DNA of 64,000 nucleotides, taken from assembly GCA_013397795.1 (NCBI GenBank), contig VZTJ01002654.1, positions 64,666 to 128,665 on the forward strand, in the 5' to 3' direction. The DNA comes from Orthonyx spaldingii. Taxonomy: Eukaryota > Chordata > Aves > Passeriformes > Orthonychidae. Shown here piece after piece: positions 48,376-59,418 of the stretch. Each line of letters starts with the position of its first letter. Within the stretch, counting starts at the first letter, position 1. Position numbers and translations under genes: made by a program. The notes beneath the pieces are model-generated. The model had not been told where the DNA came from. It was given only the letters and a program-made list of their open reading frames with translations, and did no database searches.

Positions 48376-50429
48376 CAGCGCTCTAAGTACACTGCGAAAA
48401 TACACATTCTTTCACATGCAAATCTTCCTTTTTCACCGCTTCATTGATTCTGTATAGGGGTAAAGACAAATGACACTAAGATTAAATTTAAAGCAAAGGC
48501 AGAGATACTAAAGAGAGCAAAGTGAACAACCTTTTTTTTTTTTTGTGAGGGGGGAAAACTAACCACAAATAGGTAAGATGAAAAGGAGTTGTTAAAAACA
48601 ATTTCTTTGTTCACATCAAATAGTTACACTCTTGTACACTATACAAAAGGTAATTTGGGAAAGCGGAAGCAAACACCAGCTCCTCCCTCTCACTCTATTA
48701 ACTCGTAGGTGTTTTTATTGCTCCGGACACAGACTCACAGCCAGGGGAGAAGGGAAAGGGCTTCCCTGTGAAGGGCTGCAGCTGCTTCACAGCAGCCGTT
48801 CCGGAGCAGGACCCACGGGAGACACCGCTCCTGCCCCGGGGTGGCACGGCCGGGCAGGCAGAGGCGGGGGGTGCTGTCTCCACCACACCCCTCTCCCTCG
48901 GCAAAGGGAAGCACCGTGACTTCAGGGATGCTCCAAGGCAGCCATCCAGCGTGGTGGGGCCTCGTCCTCTCCCTGACACCCCGCGGGACACCCTGCACTG
49001 CTTGGGCTGCACCTCAGCAGGGCACCAGGAGGGAACCAAGACGCCCCACACCCCTCCCATCCTCCTTCCGACACTGCCAGGCCATCCCACGTTTCTCGGG
49101 GCTCTGCTGTGCTCAAGAGCATCCAGCTGTGCACAGCTGGCAAATGAAGTGCTATCACACACACCCAGTGGGATAAAGATAATGAAGATTTAATGTAAAA
49201 CCATGTTAAATGTGTTGCGGATTCCCTTCCCCTCCCCTTTTTTTCCTCCTTCAAAGCATCACTACATGCTTGGGAATGGGAAGGGTTTGCCTGTATCAGA
49301 GAAGGGCTGGGTTTTATAATTTCACCATGCAAAGATGAAATCCAAGAGACAAAAAGAAACCAAAAATCCCAAACAATTTCTTACTCCATCCCTAATTTCT
49401 CTACATTAAAAAAATTACGGACATAGAAACCTCTGCTCAGCTCTGTTTCATTTCTTTCTTAAATTACATTGAGGTTTAAGGAATTGTGGGGATTTGGGTT
49501 TTCCAATGGCCCCCTTCATCCCAGCCACCTGAGGAGAGGAAGGGCAGAAGGCAGCACAATCCTGGGGCTGGGGGTACCCTGTCAGCACAAGGTCTGCACT
49601 TCCCCCAGGCTGAAGACACGACAAGCCTGAGATTCTTCTTAAGGCACTGGCCAAGGGGAGGGAAGGAGGGAGCTTGTTAAAAGAGAAATCCTGGGCAGCT
49701 CCACTGTGAAGTCTGTTGAGTGAAAGCAAACCACCGTGATGGAGCACCCACCATTCCGGTGGATCCATCCATCACGGCCAGTCCTGCTGTGAATGGCAGT
49801 GGGGATCTTATCCTGTCACTGACCCTGGCTCCATGCTACACACGCACTTTACCTGAAGTAGAAGGAAAATGGCTGAAGAATTGCAAATGCCTTTTGAGCA
49901 AGTTCCCACAAGACCCTATTAAGCACAGTTGATTGGCTCTGCAGTTGTTATTGACATCAGAACCAAGTGGGAAGAGAGACTGAGGCAGGGAAGACCCTCC
50001 CCAGTGGAGTGGGCACATGCCAACGTGGCAGCTGTGGAGGGACAGACAGCACAGCCAGCAGAGGTGGCTTCCTGGGCAAGGTTAATGTGGAGCCACCGTG
50101 CCAGCACAGTCCAGAAAAAAACATCTCCATTCCGAGGGTAAAACCTCAGAGCCCAGGAGCTATCGGTCTGGAGACGTCCAGCAGCTGGGAGCCAGCAGTG
50201 ACCACAAGTCCAACAGCAGAATGTCACAGGCTCTCCCATGATTGTAACTGAGGTTTAATTGTGTTATAAAATGGGCTCCAGGACCCACATCCAGCCCTTG
50301 AAGCGTTTTCTGGGATGATTTCCTTCTGCTTGTAGTCACCATCAGCATCTTCCAAACCAGCTCAAGGTGACATATTGCAAGTGGCAAAATGAAAGGTGAA
50401 AGAGGGTAGCGTGTGCCTGGTGCAGCGGG
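48376..50429. other. Non-coding; T-run at 48.53 kb, GC-rich part at 48.7-49.1 kb
   Basis: A pure T run of about 14 lies near 48532-48545. The part from 48720 to 49100 is GC-rich and moderately CpG-containing with incidental frames on both strands. No gene is recognised. Confidence 0.5.
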
Positions 50430-50800
50430 GCTGCAGCGGGGCTGCAGCTGGGCTGCCGGCCGAGCATCCCGCCGGCACGGCGAGTCCGCCCTGCCCGGGG
50501 CGGGGAGGCCGAACCCCGGCCGGAGCCGTGCCCGAGCAGGCAGCGCCGTGCCAGCCGTGCTGCCGGCACTCCCGGAGCCCACGCTTGCTGCGGCACAGAA
50601 ATCCCTGTGCGGGGGCCGAGCCGCACCATCGCTCCTCCCGCGCAGCATCCAAGCGCAGAAACAGGGCCGGCCTCCTCCCACTGCCCGTGCCCCGGCGAGG
50701 GTTCCGTCTGACGGGGATGTGCGCGGCAGGGCCGGGGGGTGACCCAGCGCTGCGAGGGAGGGACCGCCAGCACTCTGCACCCACCCTGCCCGCGCCCCTG
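50430..50800. promoter_or_regulatory. CpG island, candidate promoter/first-exon region
   Basis: Counting by eye, 50461-50760 has about 38 CpG in 300 bp at roughly 70-75% GC, close to what random association would give. The rest of the window is strongly CpG-depleted. It contains GGGGCGGGG (an SP1-type GC box, about 50498-50506) and no TATA box. It is not repetitive. It is open in several frames on both strands, including a 226-codon minus frame and a 158-codon plus frame, as expected of any GC-rich island, and I recognise no protein. The direction of transcription is not decided by the sequence. Unmethylated islands of this size usually mark promoters. Confidence 0.75.
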
Positions 50801-50964
50801 CCTTCAACCCGAAACCTGCATGCCCTGACCGCAGGAGCAAAGCCTCCTCTCCCTACTGGCATCGTGCTTTAGATCTTATTTGAGCATCTACATTCAGATC
50901 CATGATTAGTAAAGGCTGGAAAGAAACACGTGATCTGCCATTAACTACAGCAACAGGAATTAGA
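50801..50964. other. Flank of the CpG island
   Basis: Composition returns to AT-moderate. No feature is recognised. Confidence 0.4.
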
Positions 50965-51165
50965 GAGAAGAGTTTTTTACGGTGAGAGTAGGGAGGCCCT
51001 GGCACAGGGTGCCCAGAGAAGTTGTGGCTGCCTCATACCTGGAAGTGTCCAAGGCCAGATTGGACAGGGCTTGAAGCACCCTGGGACAGCGGACCCATGG
51101 CAGGGGCTGGGATGAGATGAGTTTTAAGGTCCCTTTCAACCCAAACCCTTCTGTGATTCTATGAA
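50965..51165 (+). mobile_element. CR1 LINE, 5'-truncated
   Basis: Plus-strand CR1: 'ggtgagagtagggaggccct', 'cacagggtgcccagagaag', 'ggaagtgtccaaggccagat', 'ttttaaggtccctttcaacc', and an intact 'cttctgtgattctatga' end. It lies about 170 bp right of the CpG island. Confidence 0.93.
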
Positions 51166-54100
51166 CACAACCTTTGCCATCAGCTGCAGTCGATGATGAA
51201 CCAGGAGGTCCTCTCTGCATCCCTCCACCCTCCTCCCTGCGCGATTCAGGACAGCCTTTGCCTTAGGGAGAGGGGAACAATCCCAAGGCCACTGGGAATT
51301 TGGGCACAGGGCAGATACCTCCACCAGCACAAACCAGGCACACCGTGTGCCCTCTGGCAATGACAGTGCATGATTAATAACCTTCTTCTGTGTCCAAATG
51401 AGAAACAGAATCCCAGCTCTCCTATACTGCAGGAAATTTTTTAAGCTCAGTTTATTGCAACCTGTCAAGATGCTCTTTGCAATTTGTGCCCTGCTGCATC
51501 ACTCCACAGCACACCTAGCAGCCTCTCAGCCAAGCTCAACCAGTTATTTGTTCAGTTAATGTGAGGGAGTAATGGGGACAGAAAGGACACTTGTGCACCA
51601 CATTTATCTACTATATCAGCAAAAATACCTCAACCGTATTTAAGAAGCAGTGCTGAGACTCCACAGAGCTCCAGACAGAAGCTTATCCAGCACAAGTAAC
51701 CATGCAGCATGTTTTTACATAGCAGTGTTCCCCACTATGCTTCTGCAGCACCATTTTCCACCAGAGACATCTCTTATTGTAGTGTCAGATACAGACACTG
51801 TACAGACACAGCACCAAGTTCAAAACCCCCCAGCACACTGCTGGCCAAGCACTGTGGAACATCCGACTGGGACTGTCACCACCCCAAGAGCCACACTGTT
51901 CCCAATTGCCCACCCTCCTCTGCTCTGGGGACATTATTTGGTGTCCCACTGAGCCACGACCTTCAGGTCAGCCTGAGCCCAGGTCTGGATGGGTTACAGT
52001 AAGAATTCTTTTGGGAAAGCTACAACTGACTTTTTTTTCTTTCAAGAATGGCTTTTGTTATAACTACAGAATAAATGTTCTCTAAGGGTTTGCCTTCCAC
52101 CCACCTGCTGTAAGGGGTTTCAACCCTACAAAAACGCTAGGCAAATATGCTTGACTTAAAAATTTCTCTGGTTTCAGTGAACACACAACGAATAACACAC
52201 TTCCAGGGAAGATGTTCCCTTGGAGGCTGTTCACACACACCCACACCCCTCCCTGTGTGGGCCCACCTGCAGACGGCAGAGCCACTGTCCAGCACCAGCT
52301 GCCATCCCTCCCTGACACAGGCAGAGCTGCTGCAGAGCCCTCAACACCTGCCCCAGAGGAGAGGCCATCCTAGTCAGGCTCTAGCATGGCGACTTTCCTT
52401 CTTATAACCTGCCCTTTCATCCCAGCAAAGCAAGTGCCTCTCACCTGTGTGGGTTCACACTGCTGCCACTCCTGGAGCAGCTTCACCCAGAAAACCAGGT
52501 GCAGCCCCCTCTCCCTTCCCACTTCCCCATTCGCTCCCCAGCCCCAGTTGGGTCAGTCTCACACCAGTGGCTGGTGGGCTGTTCTGTGGTGGGGCGGCTG
52601 GTTGCCATCACCCTCATCTCTCCTGCTGTGGTAGGCACTGCTCCTCAGCTGGCACCGGGCTCCGTCACCCTGGACATGGCACAGGCAGCGTGAACCACTT
52701 GGAGAGAAAAGAGAGGCCTGTTTGGTATCTGGCAGATAACTCCAGTGCCACTCAAGCTTGCCCTGGCAGAGGTCAGCTCCCAAAGGCAGTGCCATCCCCT
52801 CCTCTGCAGGGGTTTGGGTGAACCCCCATTCGCTTGCTCCATGCTGAATCCCAGAAACATGGAAGTGCCTGGGTGGGACCCCTGGTTCCTGCTCCAAGCA
52901 GGGCTAGCCCTGTGCTCAGACCACGTTACTCAGGGCTTCACCCCCTTGGCTTTCACAAACCTCCATGGACAGAGGTGCCACACATTGTCGTCCTTCCTGC
53001 TCCACTGCCTAAGGGGGAGGCTTCTCCCAACAGCCAGCCTGAGCCACTTGGCCTGCAGCTGGAGAGGCAGCAGGACCAGAGTACTACTCCTCCCCTGCCT
53101 CTTCAGGAACCCTGGCACAAAATGCTGAGGCACAAAAAACTGTTCATCTCCCTAATGTTCAGGGAAGGTTCCACCCCAATGGCGAATTACCCACATTTGT
53201 CCTCTGAGACAGTGACAGGACATCAGGCACAGATTAGATTCCACCTATTTCAAATTTCAATAGGGTTTTAGGACTTTAAGGGTCAGAAAATTTTTTGGGG
53301 ATGAACACTCCTAAATAATGAAGATGAATATTAGGCCACTTCGAATGAATGAGTGTTTCGGAGCAGTGTAATTACTGCCCCTCAGCAGCATGAGCACACG
53401 TGTGGTGGTGCATATTGCAACCTGAAATAATTCTGGAGGACTACACTATTTCCAGTATAACTGGAAAAAGGGATTGCCGTGTCATTAAGCAGATGGCAGT
53501 GTGGTGACATCCTCCTTATCTCACCCATCTTTTCTTGCCTGGTAGCCAGGCAGTCTGTTTTAGGAGACTGACAACGTCATCCTATGGCGTGTGAACGCTG
53601 AACCAGCCCAACTCTGATCCTGTCCACACAAGAGAATTTATGGAAAAAAAATTACAGAAAACTGTAATCCCTTAAAGGGTGACCCACCATCAAATATTTT
53701 TTCCCACTGGCCTCAAAACTCCTCACATGTCTCTGCCAGGGCATAGCTGGGGGTACTCATTTGCCTCTGGGCATGTCCTTGGCGGCCCCAGGGACTCCAG
53801 CAGTGGAGAACTCCTGCCCCAGACCCCAAGCCTGTGGTCACACAGTGAGATCACTCCAAGGAAGGCACTTTCAGGGTGTCTGCAGCTTCCTTGTGCCATT
53901 AGGAAGGTCGGTGCCACTTCTCCCACAGGGTGTGCTGTTGCCTGCTGAGCAGGATGTGCCCAACTGAGCAGTTTTCCCAGCCCCTGAGTCCCCCCTTAGT
54001 GCCCTGCCGTGAGCTTGCCCTTGGCTGCCATCTACTTTTGTCAGATTTCTATGAAAATGCCTCTGGAAATCCCAGCTTCTAGCAAACACACCTCCCACAT

Positions 54101-57100
54101 GACTACATTCCCTGCCCAGCTGGCAACACCCCAGAGGAGCCACCTCCGTGCTGCCCCAAGACCTGGACATCCTGAACAACTGGGATGTGCTGCCTGGAAG
54201 TGCTTCTGTGGTTTCATAACATTTCCATGAGAATAAAGCAAACAAAAAACCCCAAACAACCAAACAAAAACCCAAATTAAAAAGACCAAGGAAGTTGTCA
54301 GCAGTGTCTGCTAATTTTTGAGTATTGTTTGCATCAGACAAGGAAAAGGAGGTTTACACCCCCACTGCAAATCCAGCCCCATCTGGAGTTCCTGCTTCCC
54401 AGAGCGATGCTCCTCAATCTGCTCTGGGGTGTCATTTGTCTCTGAACAGAGTTTTTCTTCAATTAATTTTCCCCTACTGACAAAAGGAGAAAATAGAACC
54501 AACAAAACCAGAACTAGACCATGATAAATCTGTGTATTTCTGTGAAAACAAGGTTTAGTCTGAAAATTCCCAACTAGCTCTCTCTGGTGCCTTGCAGGAC
54601 TGCAAGAGCCAAGCACATGCTGCAGTGGGGAATGCTGGTGGGCTGGAATGTCCAGGCTTTTCTGACTGAGGATGCCCTGGAACAGCACAAGACATAGGTC
54701 ATCACACCACTATCATCTGGCCATCCCACAGACCCTGTGAGCAGTGTGCCAGGCTGTCCCAGGAGGCTGCTGGACAGGGCGTTCTGCATCCCATGGGCCT
54801 CCCCTGGACTCCTGGCCACCAGCTCCTCAGTGCCCACAGACACATTTCCTGGCCTTTGGTAGCCTGTTAAGAGAAGCAATTCCCATAATAATCCACTCAC
54901 TCCCTGTGATGAGCACCAGTGGTGAGTCAGTGACCCCTGAGTGGGGTCAGGGCCACTTGTGAGGAAGCCCCTGAGGCGGCACAGTGCCCGCCTGTCCAGG
55001 AGCCCACCCGTGGCCACGCTGCCATGGGACACTGGTGCAGCACCCATTGGGACAGAAGGAAGTGCTGTTTCTGGGTCAGAATTCCCTTCAGCTTTAGCAG
55101 TTGAGATGATTTGCATGACTCTTCAGTATGTATCCAAGTTCTGGATCTCATAATAGGTACTTTTGCTTGTTGATGTTCCTCTAAATCCTTTATGGATGAA
55201 ATGCCATCCTGGGCAGAACAGCCCCTACTTCTTGCCCAACAAGAGGATCGCTCACAGCACCATACAAGCAAGCACACTCTACTCTGCAGACTTTCACGGA
55301 TTTTTTTGCCCAAATCTGACTCACAACTGCAGTGAATTTTGCCCCATGAAAGCTGTATTTCCAATTAACATTGAACAGACAGGTGGAACTTAGATTAATT
55401 AACAGGATACAGAAAGGAACCAACAAGGAGAAAGTAGCTCTGCTCTGTGCATGAAAGCCTGAAAGTAGAGCCGTTGAATGAGGGGAATAACGACAGCAAT
55501 GTGGAATGAAATCCTAAGCATGGATGTGGTCTGTGCAGCTGGAACTTGGAGCACGTTGGTGTAACAAGGGTTTTGGCAGCTGCACAGCTGAATGCAGGAT
55601 GCTAGAAGGAAGCCACGGCCTCTGCTATTCCTGTACCTCACACGTCTGGGTCATGTATTTGCTCTGCCCAGCTGCTTTGCAGACCTCGGTGTCACCTACT
55701 TGCTCTGAGAAAGGTCAGTTGTCCTGAACTTCATCGGAGGAGTCACTTCAGTCTGCGGTGAGAGAGGGAATGGGTCTGTAGACTCAACATCCACTGAACA
55801 TTTTATTGAAAAGTAGTTTATCTGGGTCTCAGTCTCTTCCAGAATTTAACCCCCAGTTGCACTGCACAGCTAGGAAAGGGAAGAGCAGTGCATGCTGTTA
55901 CTATAACCCACATGAAATCCAGGCTGTGTGCAGTGCCAGAAGGAACTGCTCAGGCTTCGTGAGAGAGAGAGTGATGATCCAACTTCTGATCAAAGCCCAT
56001 GGCTTTTCCCCTTGAAGTCCCCAGTCAGCATGGCTTTCCATGCACTGGATGAACCATGGACCATCTGCCCCCGGGTCTCTGGGGCCAGACCAGTACTGAA
56101 TTTTTCACACAGGCACAAGCCTTGGCTGCCAAGCTTGGGGTCTCCTTGCAATGGGGTGAATCCTGTCTATGCAGCATCAGAAGAGGAAGCATAGGGGGGA
56201 CCTGATGGATGAGGCTCCTGGCTCAGCTCAGCCTCTCCTCCATGACTTGTTGCATCCTGGGGAGATGTTGATGTCTCTGCTGGTACAGACAAGCCACGGG
56301 CAAGTCCCTTAGCCAGCTGCCCAGACTGAGGTCCATCATCAGAACAGCAGGACAGGAGCCACCAGTAGGACCAGCCTCCACAAGGAGCAGTGGGTCCAGG
56401 AGACCCCCACCTGGGCAGCCCCAGTCCCGGTGACAAGACACACTTACCAGAACTGTGAGCTGTTCTCCTGAAGTTATGTTAAGGCTGACTGATTCACCGT
56501 GGTTCTGAGGAAGCTCTAATTATATCTGTGAGCCAGATGGAATGCTGACATGGCAGAAAAGAAAAAAAAACTCCAAAAAACCCCTTTGGTGTTGTTAGAG
56601 GAGCAAAGCGAGGCTGTGTGGACCGAGGGACGGGGGCAGCATGAGAGAGGACAGTTCCAGGCCAGTCCCCAGCTGTCCCCCCTTCCAGGCCATCCTGGTA
56701 GGGCTCACACTGCACCAGAGCTCCTGGCACACTGTGCTCAGTGCTTTGCCTGCTCCATGGCACTCCTGGCACACGGTGCTGGAGCAGCTTGCAGTGCTGT
56801 CACCCACCCCAGCCCAGGCTGCCCTCCTGGCACAGGCAAGGGGGGCTCTATGGGGCAGCACCCCAGTGCCCCAGGGCTTTCCCCCAAGGGCAGGTGGGGC
56901 TCCCTCCGCTCAAAGCCCGTGTCACTGCCCAGCACCAAGGGACAAAGCCAGGCAGATCTCTGGTGGCATAGCTCCCTGACCCAGCTGGTCACTTTGGGCC
57001 AGTGGCACCAACGGCCGCCAGCTGGGGCTGCAGTCAGGCACTGCTCCCACTCAGACACAGGAATCACCCACCGTCGCTCGCTGCACCACCCGGCCCGACC

Positions 57101-57236
57101 TCACACACCTCGGCTGAGCATGGGGCAGCATGGGGTCCCTCCATGGGCACAGACCCTGGGCAGCACAGGGCCTCTCTGGATCAACCAACCTGCCAGGCAC
57201 AACCCCCTGGACCAACCAACATGCCCATGCCATTGT
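51166..57236. other. Non-coding or unassigned sequence
   Basis: About 6 kb with no recognisable transposon. GC-richer parts (52240-53120, 53700-54200, 56550-57230) have many overlapping frames, none protein-like, including a 261-codon plus frame at 56550-57335. An A-rich CAAAC/CCCAAAC tract lies at 54238-54285, and positions 53280-53470 are AT-moderate with a GTGTAATTACTGCCC word. If the minus-strand 3' end at 57.24 kb is real, this part lies downstream of that gene. Confidence 0.45.
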
Positions 57237-57433
57237 AGTAAAACATTTATTTGTTCAGTGATTGAAGCTACCATGTTTACAGCTCGTGACCTCACCACTG
57301 GCAACATGGAACATGACCTGGGACGGCAGCTGTAGCCACCAGATTTTTCATCATAATTTTTCATTATAAAAACCTTGGACACCAGAAAAAACAGGTATTT
57401 TAGACTTAAAGTGGCAGATGGGAGATGGGCAAC
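57237..57433 (-). other. Candidate 3'-terminal exon of a minus-strand transcript
   Basis: Read on the minus strand there is a strong acceptor (CTGTCTTCCCCCTCACAG, AG at 57434-57435). A roughly 197-base stretch follows with AATAAA (complement of 57246-57251) 10-15 bases before its end, and then a GU-rich downstream element (TGTTGGTTGGT). This order is that of a genuine terminal exon. The reading frame is unsettled: one frame stays open to the poly(A) site, another runs about 26 codons to a TGA, and a third stops after about 8. It could equally be a non-coding 3' exon. The gene is not recognised. Confidence 0.4.
57246..57251 (-). terminator. Poly(A) signal AATAAA with GU-rich downstream element
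   Basis: The complement reads AATAAATG. GU-rich sequence (TTGGTTGG, GGGTTGTG) follows within about 30-50 bases on the minus strand. Expected cleavage is near 57235. Confidence 0.5.
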
Positions 57434-57740
57434 CTGTGAGGGGGAAGACAGTTTATCGAGGCAGCCGACCTTGACGGCCACGTGGCCTCAGCTGCAGCTT
57501 CAAGTAAAGGTTTCGGTGGGGTGAGTGCGGTGCAACACGTCAGTCCTCAGAGAGTTGAAACCGTATTGTTTTCTGCCGAGTAAGAACATCGGTGGCAACG
57601 TTTTCGGGAAGTGGAGAAGGGCTGGTGTCCTGCAGAGAGGCCCCGGCTTCTGCGCAAAGAGACAGAACAGAGACAGTGAGGGGACGAGGAGCAGGATCAG
57701 CCCTTCCCACGGCCAAAGCCACACTGATGAGGGACCATAC
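57434..57740. other. Unassigned sequence upstream (minus strand) of the candidate terminal exon
   Basis: This would be intron or exon if the terminal exon is real. No recognisable domain is seen in any frame. Confidence 0.4.
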
Positions 57741-57884
57741 CAGGAGCCCCAGGAGCTGCCACGAGGCCAGTCTGGGCACGGCACCCACCAGGAGCCCCAG
57801 GAGCTGCCACGAGGCCAGTCTGGGCACGGCACCCACCAGGAGCCCCAGGAGCTACCACGGGGCCAGTCTGGGCATGGCACCCAC
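57741..57884 (+). repeat. 48-bp minisatellite, 3 copies plus degraded copies
   Basis: Units at 57741-57788, 57789-57836 and 57837-57884 start CAGGAGCCCCAGGAGCT and end GGCACCCAC. Copies 1 and 2 are identical and copy 3 has about three changes. Two further decayed copies (cccaggaactgctgcacagc, cccagaagctgccacagagc) follow to about 57965. The 48-bp length keeps all six frames open and gives a 16-residue periodic translation. Confidence 0.95.
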
Positions 57885-58058
57885 TGACGGTCCCAGGAAC
57901 TGCTGCACAGCCAGCTGGGCACTGCACCAAGGGTCCCAGAAGCTGCCACAGAGCCAGCCCAGGCAGGAAGCAGCAGCAGAGCCTGCCCAGCCCTGGCACC
58001 CACTGTCTTGGTGCCTTGTGCACTGCAGGGGTTGGGGCACAGCGGTGGAGCGTGGCAG
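57885..58058. other. Decayed 48-bp repeat copies and unique GC-rich sequence
   Basis: Two degraded units of the preceding minisatellite lie up to about 57965. The rest is unique. Confidence 0.5.
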
Positions 58059-58136
58059 CTAATGGGACACTGGGCTAACAGGGGACAGGGCTAACAAGAG
58101 ACTGGGCTAACAGGGGACAGGACTAACAGTACCCAG
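58059..58136 (+). repeat. 16-bp tandem repeat, 5 copies
   Basis: CTAACAGGGGACAGGG-type units start at 58059, 58075, 58091, 58107 and 58123 with perfect 16-bp spacing and a few substitutions. Confidence 0.93.
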
Positions 58137-59364
58137 TGTCCCCCACTCACACCTCTGCCACAAGTCTTGTCACCATCAGGGAGTGCAGGCACAGCACTAC
58201 TGCTGCTGCTGCTGTTGCTTCTTTTTCAGGGAAAATCCAACTAACAAGACAACCCCTAAAACCCCCAACAGAACCAGCAAAGCTCATTGTTCCAGAACCA
58301 GAGACTTCTCTACTTTCTAGATTTGCTTCTGCCCTTGCAGAGGCCAAGACTTTGCCCACAGCAGGGACTCCAACTCCGCAGCCTGCCAGGGGTTCACACA
58401 GAGCTGAGGACAGCAGAGCACAGCAGCAGGTGGGCACAGACACAGCACTCACCTTCCTGAGGTTTGCATGCAGGAGGAAAGGTCACTGCAGTGAGGATGT
58501 GCCGTGTGTCACTGTCCTGCCCCAAGCCCCCATATCAAGGCAGGGCACAGGGCCAGTCCATGGGGCAGTTGTTCCACTGCCTCACCTGGTCCCACTGCAC
58601 CAGCCTCTCCTGCCACCCAGCACAGCTCCACTTAGCTCGGGGAGTGCAGATGTGCTGCTGCCACATGCAAATACAAATCAGGCACCACTTTAACCTCATC
58701 TTTGGGTTGCTGCGGGTTACAGCCCCTAGACTGGCATGGGAAGCCCAGGCTTAGGCGGGGTGGGGGTCTCTACGTGCCCACTGAGGGGGCTGAACTCCAG
58801 CCCTGACTGCTTTTCCTCATTCCCTCTCTCAGTGGGAACTTCCTCTGCAAAGGACATGGCACTGCTTACACACAGCACTGCGGGTGCCTCCAGAGCAGCA
58901 ACCTGGCAGTGCAGGAGGAAAACCAGCTCAGACCAAGCCAAGCACGCCAGCCTGGGCTCACCTTCCCGATTCCTGACCCAGATGCTTCTAAACTGCAGTT
59001 CTTGAAACGACCTGAGGTGACACAGCGCCACAAAACCTGGAGCTTATTCTGTTCATTTTAATACAAACACAGTTCCTGATGTGGGGCCTGCAGCCAGCCA
59101 TGTGCCACATTTGCTCTTTCCCTTTCAAGTTTCCTTCCTTCCAAGCCAAGCTTCCCTTTCTCTCCAGCAGCAGTCTTCACACTGGCTCTTGCGAATAAAT
59201 CTATTGCATTAAAGATCCACAGTCAGCAAAACCAGCACAATTCACCTTTTGCTGGGCCTGCGTTACCGGTGCAGGGTGTAGGTGCTGTGAGGGGCACCGC
59301 CGCTGCCCCCTGTCCACAGGGGCCCACAGTCCTGGTCCACGGGGTCTGTGCTGCTGTGGCAGCC
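58137..59364. other. GC-rich unassigned sequence with splice-donor-like sites on the minus strand
   Basis: A CTG/TTG-rich patch lies at 58200-58220. Minus-strand words GAAG|GTGAGT (about 58450) and GAAG|GTGAGC (about 58965), and a weaker AAAAG|GTGAAT (about 59243), look like donors, each with an AG acceptor 30-50 bases upstream. A plus-strand AATAAA lies at 59194-59199. None of this adds up to a gene I can name. Confidence 0.3.
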
Positions 59365-59418
59365 AGACCTCGGCCACTCTCCAGACCTCGGCCACTCTCC
59401 AGACCTTGGCCACTCTCC
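59365..59418 (+). repeat. 18-bp tandem repeat, 3 copies
   Basis: AGACCTCGGCCACTCTCC occurs at 59365-59382 and 59383-59400, and with one change at 59401-59418. Confidence 0.97.

Noticed and set aside
50160..50872. Open frames across the CpG island as coding exons
   Set aside because: Long frames on both strands are expected in stop-poor CpG-island DNA, and no recognisable domain or initiation context singles one out.
57500..58062. Frames with a 16-residue repeat as a repeat protein
   Set aside because: The periodicity comes from the 48-bp minisatellite and appears in several frames on both strands.
59194..59199. Plus-strand AATAAA as a gene 3' end
   Set aside because: No GU-rich downstream element and no upstream exon evidence on the plus strand; single hexamers are expected by chance.
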